Counted from the stretch's first letter, positions 51,076 to 60,364 are shown. The stretch is 64,000 nucleotides of DNA from Candidatus Mediterraneibacter pullistercoris (GCA_019116885.1 DXAU01000019.1:62001-126000); one strand, 5' to 3'. Translations and numbers: made by a program. Notes: generated by a model not told the origin, from the sequence alone.

Positions 51076-51972
51076 ATGGAACTGAGACAGCTGCAGACAT
51101 TTCTTACGATTACACAAATGCAGAGCTTCTCAAAGGCGGCGCAGATCCTGGGCTACTCGCAGTCGGCAGTTACTGTGCAGATCCGCCTGCTGGAAGAAGA
51201 ACTGAACACCCGTCTGTTCGACAGGCTTGGCAAAGGCGTCGTGCTTACGTCTAACGGCCAGCAGTTCGTTTCCTATGCTAATAATATCCTCCAGGAGATG
51301 AACCGCGCCATGCATTTTACGCGCGAAGATGAAACCCTTCACCAGCCGCTCCATATAGGTACGCTGGAATCTTTGTGTTTTACAAAACTCCCTGCTGTTC
51401 TGCACTATTTCAGAGAGAACTATCCGAGAGTGCCGATCCGAATCACAACAGCGACACCGAAAGAACTTATCGAGAAGATGGAACACAATCATCTGGATAT
51501 CATATACTTTCTCGACAGATCCCGGTATAATGAGAAGTGGAATAAGGTGATGGAGGTGGAGGAGCCGATCGTCTTTGTGGCATCTGCATCTTCCCTGCTG
51601 GCGAAAAGGCGTGAGATACCTGTGGCGGAACTCATACAGTTTCCTTTTTTCCTGACAGAGAAGGACGAGAACTACAGGAGGGAGCTGGATCATTACCTGG
51701 AATCGAAAGGCCTGTCGCTGACGCCGTTTCTTGAGATCAGCAATACAGAGTTTATCATCAAGATGATCCGGGAAAACAGAGGCGTTTCGTACCTCCCGTA
51801 TTTTGCTGTGAAAGACTGCATTGAAGAGGGGGAACTGGCAGTGCTGAACGTGCCGGAGTTTCAGAAAAGCCTGTACCGCCAGATATTCTATCATAAAAAT
51901 AAGTGGAAAACGCGTGAGATGGAGGCGTTTATCCGGCTGACACTGGAAGATGCAGAGGAGGAAGACAGATGA
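51076..51972 (+). CDS. LysR-type regulator, probable controller of the serine operon
   Basis: The N-terminal winged helix (MELRQLQTFLTITQMQSFSK, GYSQSAVTVQIRLLEEELNT, LFDRLGKGVVLT) is a typical LTTR domain, and a periplasmic-binding-like effector domain follows (about 90-290). Length is 298 residues. It is divergent from the transporter-sdaAB-sdaAA operon with a shared 166-bp region holding an inverted repeat, so control of that operon, probably with serine or a related metabolite as effector, is likely (inference). The ATG follows TGAGGG. The stop overlaps a TetR fragment (ATGA). Confidence 0.9.
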   Translation: MELRQLQTFLTITQMQSFSKAAQILGYSQSAVTVQIRLLEEELNTRLFDRLGKGVVLTSNGQQFVSYANNILQEMNRAMHFTREDETLHQPLHIGTLESLCFTKLPAVLHYFRENYPRVPIRITTATPKELIEKMEHNHLDIIYFLDRSRYNEKWNKVMEVEEPIVFVASASSLLAKRREIPVAELIQFPFFLTEKDENYRRELDHYLESKGLSLTPFLEISNTEFIIKMIRENRGVSYLPYFAVKDCIEEGELAVLNVPEFQKSLYRQIFYHKNKWKTREMEAFIRLTLEDAEEEDR

Positions 51973-52115
51973 GAGAAGACATGAAGTCTCTGATTGCAGA
52001 CACCTTTACCCAGATGCTGGATAAGGAAGATATAGACAAGATAACGGTAACGAAACTAATAGGCGAGTGCCATATATCCCGCCAGACATTTTACTATCAT
52101 TTCAAAGATATCCTG
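51969..52115 (+). pseudogene. TetR-family regulator remnant (N-terminal HTH only)
   Basis: The first 49 codons are a TetR helix-turn-helix (TVTKLIGECHISRQTFYYHF followed by KDIL), of the type whose C-terminus is normally about 130 residues more. After KDIL the sequence becomes unrelated and the open frame stops at 52193. The break is next to a GT8 remnant on the other strand, so a deletion has fused two broken genes. It overlaps the LysR stop by 4 bp. It may still be translated as a short HTH protein. Confidence 0.75.
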
Positions 52116-52308
52116 GTCTGGCAGGTTCCAGAGACTCTTCCGGGATGCCGCTGTGCATCAGCCAGACGTCGATCTTCTCAGCAGGCTGATTGATATGAAT
52201 TGAGGTGAGCAGTACCTGCAGGCAGGGCAGATATGCGCTGTTCATGGTCGTGAGTATCTGTATGCGGCCGGACGTGCAGGTGGAAACGGATGCCGGATTC
52301 TGGTCCAT
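52116..52308 (-). pseudogene. Family 8 glycosyltransferase remnant (N-terminal part)
   Basis: On the minus strand the codons give RIQILTTMNSAYLPCLQVLL followed by TSIHINQPAEKIDVWLMHSG and IPEESL, the start of a GT8-type (lipopolysaccharide-glucosyltransferase-like) enzyme, where the family has the NxxYxxPLxVxLxSL pattern. The remainder (including the DxD motif) is absent; the frame ends at 52102 after a few unrelated codons. The boundary with the TetR remnant lies within about 12 bp, near 52116-52128. Confidence 0.7.
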
Positions 52309-52356
52309 ATGGGTGATCCACCTTTATATAACAGTGTCATTGTAAAAGTAAAGTGT

Positions 52357-52791
52357 CTACAGAGTAATCTTATGCATACCTGCCGCCTCGATGAGAAGCG
52401 CGATTCCTGTGACTGCGAGGTAGGCTGAGAGAATATAGTTCAGCGCAACCGCCGACAGAAACGGAAGAAGCAGGAACACTACCGCCAGGATAATGTTAAG
52501 GACGCCGCTGAAAGTCAGCGCTCCTGTGCGGGAGATACGAAAGTATCTGAGCCGTGAGGCAAAGGACAGTTTCTGTACCCCGTTAAATATCAGCATAAAC
52601 GAAAGCATGAACGTCACAACTTGGACAGTCAGTTCGACCGGCATGATAAAGAGCATAACGCCGATCAGAATATTCAGGACGCCGGACAGGATCAGCATAT
52701 AGTCTCTGAAATAATAAGTCATGGAAGAAAATGTGATAAAATGATAGATTCCGACCACGATCACAGCGATTGCGGCGAGATACTGGATCAC
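52357..52791 (-). CDS. DUF308-type membrane protein
   Basis: The protein of about 144 residues has four or more membrane segments in two similar halves (AAIAVIVVGIYHFITFSS, MLILSGVLNILIGVMLFIMP, VTFMLSFMLIFNGVQKL, ALTFSGVLNIILAVVFLLLP), the pattern of the DUF308/HdeD family. The GVLN(I/L) repeats occur in each half. The assigned GTG start at 52791 is uncertain: the frame is open upstream to just past the LysR stop (52858), and the extra sequence (LLIAGVLTAVFPIGIFAVIQ) also looks like a membrane segment. HdeD is linked to acid resistance in enterics; this one's role is unknown. Confidence 0.75.
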   Translation of the reverse strand: MIQYLAAIAVIVVGIYHFITFSSMTYYFRDYMLILSGVLNILIGVMLFIMPVELTVQVVTFMLSFMLIFNGVQKLSFASRLRYFRISRTGALTFSGVLNIILAVVFLLLPFLSAVALNYILSAYLAVTGIALLIEAAGMHKITL

Positions 52792-52857
52792 TGCAAATAT
52801 CCCTATAGGAAATACAGCGGTCAGGACGCCTGCGATGAGCAGGCGGCTCCGGTATTT

Positions 52858-53724
52858 TTACTGCAGGAATTCCCTGCACAGTTTCAGGAACCGTTTCAGT
52901 ACCGGATGATCGTCGTCGTACCGGTAATACACCCCGAAAGACATCCCCGGGATGTCCGTGACAGGGATATATTTCAGATCCGGCTCTCTTGCCGGAGGAA
53001 TATCAGGGTACAGCGTGTACCCGATCTGCGCCTTGACAAGAGTCAGGGCGCTTTCCACACTTTCGGAAAAGTAGCGCTGCTCCGGGCGGAGTTTTGCGAC
53101 AAGGCTGTTCTGGATTGAAAAGACCGGATCGGCAGTCTGGCGCGGGGAGCAGGCGATGATACTGCCGGATAACTGTTTTTTTGTAATCGTTTCATACCGC
53201 GCCAGCGGATGTTCGGGTGAGCAGATGCAGGCCACAGGAGCAGTGCAGAGTTCTCTGAAGTAGAGAGAGGACTTCTTCTGCTCCTCTTTTATACCGAAAG
53301 CAGCATGGATCTGCTTGTTTTCTATCTGGGTGAGCAGAGAGGGAAACGGGATAAGGCGGATGAACGGACGCAGCAGAGGGAAGTCTTCGGTCAGTCTCTT
53401 CAGGATGGGCGGCAGCAGATTCAGCTCCATGCGGTTATGGCATCCGAGATCAAAAGGGATGAAGTGATCGTGCTGTCCGAGACGTTCTTTTGCGGACAGA
53501 GCGGTCTTCAAGATCAGTTCTGCATCCGGCAGAAACTGTATGCCCTCCTGTGTGAGCGAGACACTCTTGCTCGTGCGTCTGAACAGTTTTACATCCAGCT
53601 CTTCTTCAAGCGACTGGATCTGGTGGCTGACGGCCGGCTGGGTGATGCGGAGCGCTTCGGAGGCTCTCGAGAAATTCAGATGCTCTGCCACGGCGACAAA
53701 ACATTCTAATTGGATTGTGTTCAT
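52858..53724 (-). CDS. LysR-type regulator (second copy)
   Basis: The N-terminal domain (MNTIQLECFVAVAEHLNFSR, ITQPAVSHQIQSLEEELDVK, LFRRTSKSVSLT) is a normal LTTR helix-turn-helix, followed by an effector domain (about 90-285). The length is 288 residues. It reads toward the DUF308 gene, which begins just past its stop, so they may share a transcript. The divergent side faces the MarR gene with an AT-rich 180-bp region. No effector can be assigned. Confidence 0.9.
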   Translation of the reverse strand: MNTIQLECFVAVAEHLNFSRASEALRITQPAVSHQIQSLEEELDVKLFRRTSKSVSLTQEGIQFLPDAELILKTALSAKERLGQHDHFIPFDLGCHNRMELNLLPPILKRLTEDFPLLRPFIRLIPFPSLLTQIENKQIHAAFGIKEEQKKSSLYFRELCTAPVACICSPEHPLARYETITKKQLSGSIIACSPRQTADPVFSIQNSLVAKLRPEQRYFSESVESALTLVKAQIGYTLYPDIPPAREPDLKYIPVTDIPGMSFGVYYRYDDDHPVLKRFLKLCREFLQ

Positions 53725-53799
53725 ACAAATTCTCCTGATTAAATAAAAGATTGAATAAATAACTATAAAAGATTTTTATGGATTATAACATATTTTAAT

Positions 53800-53828
53800 T
53801 TCACATTCAAGGAAATACGCGCTATGAT
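53800..53828 (+). promoter_or_regulatory. Promoter of the MarR-ABC exporter operon
   Basis: TTCACA (53800-53805), 17 bases, TATGAT (53823-53828), about 100 bp before the marR start. The DNA upstream is very AT-rich and shared with the divergent LysR gene. Confidence 0.5.
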
Positions 53829-53930
53829 CTGTTATGGGCAGACAGTAAGGAAACAAACAGTTCGCTGTAAAACAAACGTGAAAATGCAGATGGTCAGAGC
53901 AGTATGCGGATACAGGAGGCGCCGGGAGAT

Positions 53931-54440
53931 ATGACAGGAGATTTTCAGACAGAGGATCTGATCTTTATGATGAAGAAGATCAGCCTGAATATGGAAGTCC
54001 AGCTTAAGAGATGCCTTGACAGGCGGGATATGAGCGGTACGCAGGTGTATTTCATGGTCTATATCCTGCGGCATCATCCAGGCGGCTCATATATCACGGA
54101 TATGTGCCGTGAGATCGGTGTTTCCAAGGCAACGCTGTCCGTCATGGTAAAGAAATTAAGGGAAAAAGGATACCTGCGGTTCCAGGAGTCCCAGGGGGAC
54201 GTCAGAAGGAAAAAGATAGTTCCGACAGAAAAGCTGATAGCCGAAGGAAATGAATTTCTGAAACAGGCAGAGCAGATGGAATCGGAGATCTGCAGCGGTC
54301 TTGACCAGCGGGAGAGAGAACAACTGTGGCATCTGGAACAGAAGATGCTCAGACAGACAGCGGCGGAACAGAAGACAGAGAAAGAAAAAAACAGGAGGTT
54401 ACAGCATGAAGACAGTCTTAGCACAACTAAAGCAGTATAA
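53931..54440 (+). CDS. MarR-family regulator of the ABC exporter pair
   Basis: The protein is a MarR-type winged-helix repressor: DMSGTQVYFMVYILRHHPGG, then the recognition helix YITDMCREIGVSKATLSVMV and the wing KKLREKGYLRFQESQGDVRR. The C-terminal dimerisation helices follow. I choose ATG at 53931, downstream of AGGAGG; an ATG at 53904 would give a longer form. The 3' end overlaps the first ABC gene by 35 bp. In this arrangement MarR repressors usually control the neighbouring exporter and respond to its substrate (family knowledge). Confidence 0.88.
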   Translation: MTGDFQTEDLIFMMKKISLNMEVQLKRCLDRRDMSGTQVYFMVYILRHHPGGSYITDMCREIGVSKATLSVMVKKLREKGYLRFQESQGDVRRKKIVPTEKLIAEGNEFLKQAEQMESEICSGLDQREREQLWHLEQKMLRQTAAEQKTEKEKNRRLQHEDSLSTTKAV

Positions 54441-56145
54441 GAGAGATACATTTCTTACAATGGGCTTCACCACACTTGAGGTCATCATGGAAGTGCTGCT
54501 CCCTTTTATTACTGCGCGCATCATTGACAATGGACTGGAACAGTCTGATATGTCAGCCATAATCAGATACGGCATCCTGATGATCGCGATGGCGCTTGTA
54601 AGCCTTTTTGCCGGAGCGATGGCGGGGAAATACTCGGCCAGCGCCTCGTCGGGATTCGCCTGCAACCTGCGGGAAAGCATGTACATCCGCGTGCAGGAGT
54701 ACTCGTTTTCCAATATCGATAAATTCAGCACAGCAGGTCTTGTAACAAGGATGACGACGGATGTTACCAATATCCAGAATTCCCTTCAGATGCTGATACG
54801 TATCGCGGTCAGGGCTCCGCTGATGCTCATCTTCAGCATGTTCATGTGTTTTATGATAAACAGGAATTTAAGCCTTGTATTTCTCGCGGCGCTGTGTTTC
54901 CTGGCAGTTGTCCTCGCAGTCATCATGAGGAGGACGGTCGGGGTATTCCGGGAAGTCTTTGACCGTTACGACGATCTCAATGCCAGCGTTCAGGAAAACG
55001 TCACGGCCATACGTGTGGTAAAGGCATATGTCAGGGAAGAACATGAGAATCAGAAATTCCAGAGAGCGGCAGAGCAGCTTTACCGGCTGTTCGTGAAAGC
55101 GGAAAGTATGCTTGCGCTGAATAACCCGGCGATGATGCTCGTAGTCTATGGATGCATCACGGCAGTATCCTGGTTCGGCGCCCATTATATTGTGGCAGGC
55201 AGCATGAGCACCGGTGACATTACATCACTGTTCAGCTATATCATGTCTGTTATGATGTCGCTCATGATGCTGTCTATGATCTTTGTTATGGTAACAATGA
55301 GCGCTGCGAGCATCCGCCGTACCGCGGAAGTATTAAACGAGAAACCGGAGCTTTGCAATCCGGAGCAGCCTGTCATGGAAGTGACGGACGGAAGCATTGA
55401 CTTTGACCATGTCAGCTTCGCCTATAAGGAAGGCACAGGCGATGATGCTCTGGAGGATATCGACCTTCATATCCGCTCCGGCGAGACGATCGGCGTTATC
55501 GGCGGCACCGGATGCGGCAAGTCCAGTCTGGTGAACCTGATCAGCCGTCTCTATGATGCATCGGAAGGAACGGTAAAAGTCGGCGGCAGAGACGTGCGGG
55601 AATACGATATGGAAGTGCTGAGAAATGAAGTCTCGGTCGTTCTCCAGAAGAATGTCCTGTTCTCCGGGACTATCCTTGACAACCTGCGCTGGGGAAATGA
55701 GAACGCTTCCGAGGAGGACTGCAGGGAAGCATGCAGAGCGGCATGCGCAGACGAATTTATCGAACGTCTCCCGGATAAATATGATACCTGGATTGAGCGG
55801 GGCGGAACCAATGTATCCGGAGGACAGAAGCAGAGACTGTGCATTGCGAGAGCGCTTTTAAAGAAACCGAAAGTGCTCATCCTAGATGATTCCACGAGCG
55901 CGGTCGATACAGCGACAGATGCCAGGATCAGAAAGGCGTTCCGGGAAACGATACCGGGGACGACCAGGATCATCATCGCGCAGAGAGTTTCCAGCGTGGA
56001 GGACGCAGACCGTATCCTCGTGCTGGCAGATGGAAAGATCAATGGATTTGACACTCACGAACATTTGCTTAAGAATAATGAGATCTACCGCGATATCTAT
56101 GAATCACAGACTCAGGGCGGCGGAGATTTCGACCATGCGGCCTGA
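54406..56145 (+). CDS. ABC exporter half-transporter 1 (permease plus ATPase)
   Basis: The 579-residue protein has a six-helix membrane domain (about 15-310) and an ATPase domain (about 340-570) with Walker A GGTGCGKSS, signature NVSGGQKQR, Walker B VLILDDST (Asp-Asp where exporters have Asp-Glu) and an Arg-Val H-loop region, IIAQRVSS, where most ATPases have His. These changes suggest a degenerate site, common in heterodimeric exporters of the BmrC/BmrD type. I choose ATG at 54406, after AGGAGG; the frame is open earlier but overlaps marR. It is paired with the next gene. Confidence 0.92.
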   Translation: MKTVLAQLKQYKRDTFLTMGFTTLEVIMEVLLPFITARIIDNGLEQSDMSAIIRYGILMIAMALVSLFAGAMAGKYSASASSGFACNLRESMYIRVQEYSFSNIDKFSTAGLVTRMTTDVTNIQNSLQMLIRIAVRAPLMLIFSMFMCFMINRNLSLVFLAALCFLAVVLAVIMRRTVGVFREVFDRYDDLNASVQENVTAIRVVKAYVREEHENQKFQRAAEQLYRLFVKAESMLALNNPAMMLVVYGCITAVSWFGAHYIVAGSMSTGDITSLFSYIMSVMMSLMMLSMIFVMVTMSAASIRRTAEVLNEKPELCNPEQPVMEVTDGSIDFDHVSFAYKEGTGDDALEDIDLHIRSGETIGVIGGTGCGKSSLVNLISRLYDASEGTVKVGGRDVREYDMEVLRNEVSVVLQKNVLFSGTILDNLRWGNENASEEDCREACRAACADEFIERLPDKYDTWIERGGTNVSGGQKQRLCIARALLKKPKVLILDDSTSAVDTATDARIRKAFRETIPGTTRIIIAQRVSSVEDADRILVLADGKINGFDTHEHLLKNNEIYRDIYESQTQGGGDFDHAA

Positions 56146-56203
56146 CCAGACAGGAGAAAATCTGACTGCTGAGCCAACTATTTGCTGAAAGGAGAGAGGA
56201 ATC

Positions 56204-58078
56204 ATGAAAGATAAAAAGAGAGCGTCCTCTATGTATGTTCTGAAACGTCTTCTGGGATATATGGTGAAGAACTATAAATTTTCATTTCTTGCCGTAGTTG
56301 TGTGCATTATCATCGGAGCTTTTGCGACCATGCAGGGAATGTTGTTTGTACAGTCACTCGTGGACGACTATATCACGCCGCTGCTCAACTCGGAGAATCC
56401 GGACTTCACACCGCTGGCACATGCGCTGTCCGGCATCGTGGTGTTCTATATCATCGGTATTGCGGCTTCTTATGCGTATAACAGGATCATGGTAAACGTA
56501 AGTCAGGGAACGATGAGAAAATTCCGCGACGAGCTTTTTGCCAACATGGAATCCCTGCCGATCAGGTATTTTGATACCCATGCCCATGGCGACATCATGT
56601 CGGTGTATACGAACGACGTAGATACCCTGAGACAGCTGTTCAGCCAGAGCATCCCCCAGATCATTAACTCGGCGGCAACACTTGCCGCGACGCTGATCTC
56701 CATGCTCGTGCTCAATATCCCTCTGACCATTGTGACACTGGTGATGGCGCTCGTCATGCTGAGGGTGACCGCTGTTTTCTCCGGTCTGTCCGGAAAATAT
56801 TTTCAGAAGCAGCAGAAAGACCTGGGAAATGTGGACGGATTTATCGAGGAAATGATGGACGGACAGAAAGTGGTCAAAGTGTTCTGCCACGAGAAGCGGT
56901 CGATAGAGGACTTTAAGAAGCTCAATGATGAACTCAGAGACAGTGCGGATAAGGCAAACCGCTATGCCAATCTGCTCATGCCGATTAACGCGAATATCGG
57001 AAACTTAAGCTATGTGCTCTGCGCGGTTGCCGGCGCGCTCCTTGCGCTGTCCGGAGGCACAGGGGTTACGGCAGGTACGGTGATTGCATTTGTGGGGCTG
57101 AATAAGAACTTTACACAGCCGATCACACAGATCAGCCAGCAGATGAACTCCATTGTTATGGCGGCGGCAGGGGCCGGAAGAGTTTTTGAACTTCTGGACG
57201 AGAAGCCAGAGGAAGACCATGGCTACGTTGAACTTGTCAATGCAAAAGAAAATCCCGACGGAACAGTAGCAGAATCAGAAGAGCGCACCGGCATTTGGGC
57301 CTGGAAACATCCGCACAGGGCAGAAGGGACTGTAACCTATCAGAAGATGGAGGGCGGAATTATCTTCGACGGGGTAGACTTTGGATACAACGATGATAAA
57401 ATGGTACTCCATGACATTAAGATGTATGCGCACCCTGGACAGAAGATCGCGCTTGTAGGATCTACGGGGGCAGGCAAGACAACGATTACCAACCTTATCA
57501 ACCGTTTCTATGATATCCAGGACGGTAAGATCCGCTATGACGGCATCAATATCAACAAGATCAGGAAACCGGATCTGAGAAGGTCTTTGGGAATTGTGCT
57601 CCAGGACACCCATCTGTTTACAGGAACGGTTATGGACAACATCCGTTACGGTAAGCTGGATGCGTCTGACGAGGACTGTATCGCAGCAGCGAAGCTGGCC
57701 AATGCGGACAGTTTTATCCGCAGACTGCCGGACGGATACCAGACTGTGCTCACCGGGGACGGAAGCAATCTGAGCCAGGGCCAGAGGCAGCTCCTTGCGA
57801 TCGCAAGGGCTGCGGTGGCAGACCCGCCGGTTCTGATTCTTGACGAGGCCACATCATCCATAGATACCCGTACAGAAGAACTTGTACAGGCAGGCATGGA
57901 TGCTCTGATGAAAGGGCGGACAACGTTCGTCATCGCCCACAGACTGTCCACCATCAAGAATTCAGACTGCATTATGGTTATGGAACAGGGGCGGATCATC
58001 GAGAGAGGCAGCCATGAGGAACTGATCTCGGAAAAAGGCAGATACTATCAGCTTTATACAGGGAATTTTGCGGCGTAG
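56204..58078 (+). CDS. ABC exporter half-transporter 2 (permease plus ATPase)
   Basis: The 624-residue protein has a six-helix membrane domain (about 20-320) and an ATPase domain (about 380-620): Walker A GSTGAGKTT, signature NLSQGQRQL, Walker B VLILDEATSS with the catalytic Glu, and H-loop FVIAHRLS. These are consensus catalytic residues, in contrast to its partner. Between the two domains is a Glu/Gly-rich insert with a second piece (about 335-375). It forms a likely heterodimeric multidrug or peptide exporter with the upstream half; substrate unknown. Spacing is 59 bp. Confidence 0.93.
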   Translation: MKDKKRASSMYVLKRLLGYMVKNYKFSFLAVVVCIIIGAFATMQGMLFVQSLVDDYITPLLNSENPDFTPLAHALSGIVVFYIIGIAASYAYNRIMVNVSQGTMRKFRDELFANMESLPIRYFDTHAHGDIMSVYTNDVDTLRQLFSQSIPQIINSAATLAATLISMLVLNIPLTIVTLVMALVMLRVTAVFSGLSGKYFQKQQKDLGNVDGFIEEMMDGQKVVKVFCHEKRSIEDFKKLNDELRDSADKANRYANLLMPINANIGNLSYVLCAVAGALLALSGGTGVTAGTVIAFVGLNKNFTQPITQISQQMNSIVMAAAGAGRVFELLDEKPEEDHGYVELVNAKENPDGTVAESEERTGIWAWKHPHRAEGTVTYQKMEGGIIFDGVDFGYNDDKMVLHDIKMYAHPGQKIALVGSTGAGKTTITNLINRFYDIQDGKIRYDGININKIRKPDLRRSLGIVLQDTHLFTGTVMDNIRYGKLDASDEDCIAAAKLANADSFIRRLPDGYQTVLTGDGSNLSQGQRQLLAIARAAVADPPVLILDEATSSIDTRTEELVQAGMDALMKGRTTFVIAHRLSTIKNSDCIMVMEQGRIIERGSHEELISEKGRYYQLYTGNFAA

Positions 58079-58191
58079 CGGCAGATCATTTAGAGATGGC
58101 ATTTATCTGTACAGTATGTTAAAATACTTTCAAAACTTACGGGAAAATGGAGCAGGTCTTTAAACTCTGTGACAGATTTCCAGGGAGAAGA

Positions 58192-59241
58192 ATGACAATG
58201 AAGACAGAAATCTTGAAACTGCTCCGAAAGACGGACGGCTATATCTCAGGACAGCAGATCAGCCACAAATTCGGCGTATCCAGAACTGCTGTGTGGAAAG
58301 TCATCCGCCAGCTCCAGGAAGACGGCTATCAGGTGGAGGCCGTGCGCAACAAAGGCTACCGCATCGTGGACAGTCCGGATGTGATAACGAAAGAAGAGCT
58401 GGACAGTCTGATGAAGACCTGCTGGGCGGGAAGAAATATCCTTTACTATGATGTGACGGATTCGACCAATCTGCGGATACGGCAGGCGGGGGACGAAGGA
58501 GCGCCGCACGGCACTCTGGCAGTAGCAGACCGCCAGACAGCGGGACGCGGACGGCGGGGACGGCACTGGGAGTCTCCTGCGGGGACAAGTATCTATATGT
58601 CTCTTCTTCTGCGTCCTGAGACAGCGCCGGATAAAGCATCCATGCTTACCCTTGTCATGGCGGTAAGCGCAGCGGAGGGGATCAGAGAGGGAATAGCGGC
58701 TGGCAGGGATACAGAGGAAAAGTCCGGAAGTACAGAAGAAGACGGGCGTCAGAGCAGCCCGCCTGAGATCCAGATCAAATGGCCCAATGACATCATCATA
58801 AACGGGAAAAAGGCAGCGGGCATCCTGACAGAGATGAGCTCTCAGATCGATTATATAGAACATGTTGTTATCGGTATGGGGATCAACGTAAATACTGTGG
58901 AATTCCCGGAGGAGATACGCGGGACAGCCACGTCTCTCAGGCTGGAGTACGGATACAGGATCAGGCGGGCGCCTCTGATCGCTGCGGTGATGAAGCGGTT
59001 TGAAGAGAATTATAAGACGTTTTTGGAGACGGAGGATCTTTCCGGACTGAAGGACAGATACAGCGCCATGCTGGTCAACCGTGACCGGGACGTGCTTATC
59101 GCCGGCCCAAAGGAAACATATCCGGCCCATGCCCTTGATATCAGCCGTACAGGAGAACTGATTGTGCGCAGAGAGGATGGAACCGTAGAGAGGATCTTCT
59201 CAGGCGAAGTGTCAGTGCGCGGTGTATATGGGTATGTGTAA
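58192..59241 (+). CDS. birA: Bifunctional biotin ligase and biotin operon repressor BirA
   Basis: BirA activates biotin with ATP, attaches it to carboxylase carrier domains and, in the bifunctional form, represses biotin genes. The N-terminal winged helix (ILKLLRKTDGYISGQQISHK, SRTAVWKVIRQLQEDGYQVE) is followed by the ligase domain with GRGRRGRHWESPAGTSIYMS and IKWPNDIIINGKKAAGILTE. A variable acidic insert (about 180-195) precedes the KWPND motif. I choose ATG at 58192 near GGGAG; 58198 is equally possible, and the longer frame starts at 58147. The total is about 350 residues. Confidence 0.93.
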   Translation: MTMKTEILKLLRKTDGYISGQQISHKFGVSRTAVWKVIRQLQEDGYQVEAVRNKGYRIVDSPDVITKEELDSLMKTCWAGRNILYYDVTDSTNLRIRQAGDEGAPHGTLAVADRQTAGRGRRGRHWESPAGTSIYMSLLLRPETAPDKASMLTLVMAVSAAEGIREGIAAGRDTEEKSGSTEEDGRQSSPPEIQIKWPNDIIINGKKAAGILTEMSSQIDYIEHVVIGMGINVNTVEFPEEIRGTATSLRLEYGYRIRRAPLIAAVMKRFEENYKTFLETEDLSGLKDRYSAMLVNRDRDVLIAGPKETYPAHALDISRTGELIVRREDGTVERIFSGEVSVRGVYGYV

Positions 59242-59275
59242 CAGACATAAAAGATATCATGAGAAAGGAAGTATT

Positions 59276-59614
59276 ATGGACGAAGAGATCGTACTGTGCG
59301 CGGCGAGCGCTTATGAACAGAAATTCTATCTGAATCCCGAGTTTGACTCTCTGCCGGAGAGCATCCGGCAGGAACTGCAGGTTATGTGTGTGCTGTATAC
59401 AGAAGATGTGGGAGGAATCCTCATGCTTGTGTATGATGAGCACGGAAACCTGGAGCTGAAAGTAGACCACGAAGAAGGAGACTTCTTCTTTGACGAGATC
59501 GGAAGCGTGCTCAAGATCAAAGAACTCCAGCAGACAAAAAGGGAATTGTTTGAGTCTTTGGAGACATTCTTTAAAGTCTTCTGGCTGGGGGAGGAGAGCG
59601 GTTCAGACGCATGA
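59276..59614 (+). CDS. Small acidic protein beside birA (DUF6145-like)
   Basis: This 112-residue acidic protein (LCAASAYEQKFYLNPEFDSL, ESIRQELQVMCVLYTEDVGG, LMLVYDEHGNLELKVDHEEG) resembles a conserved Lachnospiraceae family that I recall as DUF6145, often found near birA. No motif suggests an enzyme and no signal peptide or membrane segment is present. The ATG follows AAAGGAAGT. It begins 34 bp after birA and probably shares its transcript. Family name moderately sure; function unknown. Confidence 0.75.
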   Translation: MDEEIVLCAASAYEQKFYLNPEFDSLPESIRQELQVMCVLYTEDVGGILMLVYDEHGNLELKVDHEEGDFFFDEIGSVLKIKELQQTKRELFESLETFFKVFWLGEESGSDA

Positions 59615-59651
59615 ATCATTGGGGTTGTTCCACGATATATGAGGATAACAG

Positions 59652-59687
59652 AAAAAGCGCTGTCCATTGCATCGGACGACGCTTCTT
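59652..59687 (-). terminator. Terminator of the V-type ATPase operon
   Basis: On the minus strand AAGCG-(TC)-GTCC pairs with GGAC-(A)-GCGCTT, followed by TTTC. It lies just after the subunit D stop codon and can also weakly end birA read-through. Confidence 0.65.
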
Positions 59688-59702
59688 CTATGTGAAATGC
59701 CC

Positions 59703-60326
59703 CTAGGATTTCCTCATTTTCATTCTCTTTATCACTTTCAGCCGTGTAAATTCCTCGCGCTCCTTTTCTTCGAGTGCATTGGTAATCGTATACACAAGAG
59801 AAGAGTACATGGGGATTGTAATATTCTGGAGTGCGTTTGCCCTCTTCTGTGTCTTTTTGATATTGCTTGCGAGCCGGTACGCAGCGTTCTCCACCATGGA
59901 GAGCTTGATGGTCAGATCTTTTACTTTTCGGAATGCTTCTTTTGCCTGGTCAATCGATTCGTGAGTTGTGCTGAACGAATAAGTCGGTTTCCCGGCATCG
60001 GGAATATATTTCACATGGGGAATCTCAGTACCCATGATGCTGCGCGTCTGAATTGTTATGGAGTTTTCGATCGGCACGGTGTATGCCAGCAGCTCTACAT
60101 TGCTGATGCCGTTTTCGATATTGGCGCGCTGGAGACACTGGTATGCATAGGTGAATGTGGCATCAATCTCTTCTTGGATCGTGCGCGCTTCATCGATCAG
60201 ATCCATGAGCTCGCGGATCAGAATATTACGCTTTTTGTCCATCAGATCATAGCCCTGTCTGGCCAGAGCCAGCGAGTTCTTTGCGAGCATTAAGTTTCCT
60301 TTTGTAGGAAATGTACGTGGATCCAT
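59703..60326 (-). CDS. V-type ATP synthase subunit D
   Basis: Subunit D is the central stalk (rotor axle) of V/A-type ATPases, a long antiparallel coiled coil. The 207-residue protein starts with PTKGNLMLAKNSLALARQGY (family motif P-T-(K/R)-x2-L-x2-L) and is helical throughout, with a basic C-terminal end (TRLKVIKRMKMRKS). It follows subunit B by 38 bp on the minus strand, the normal A-B-D order. A terminator follows, so it is the last gene of the operon. Confidence 0.94.
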   Translation of the reverse strand: MDPRTFPTKGNLMLAKNSLALARQGYDLMDKKRNILIRELMDLIDEARTIQEEIDATFTYAYQCLQRANIENGISNVELLAYTVPIENSITIQTRSIMGTEIPHVKYIPDAGKPTYSFSTTHESIDQAKEAFRKVKDLTIKLSMVENAAYRLASNIKKTQKRANALQNITIPMYSSLVYTITNALEEKEREEFTRLKVIKRMKMRKS

Positions 60327-60364
60327 GAAATCCCTCCTTGATGATTCTCTAAAAACCCGTCCTT

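Noticed and set aside
52116-52193. Continuous TetR-like protein of 74 residues as an intact gene
   Set aside because: Residues after position 49 are unrelated to TetR and are the antisense of the GT8 remnant.
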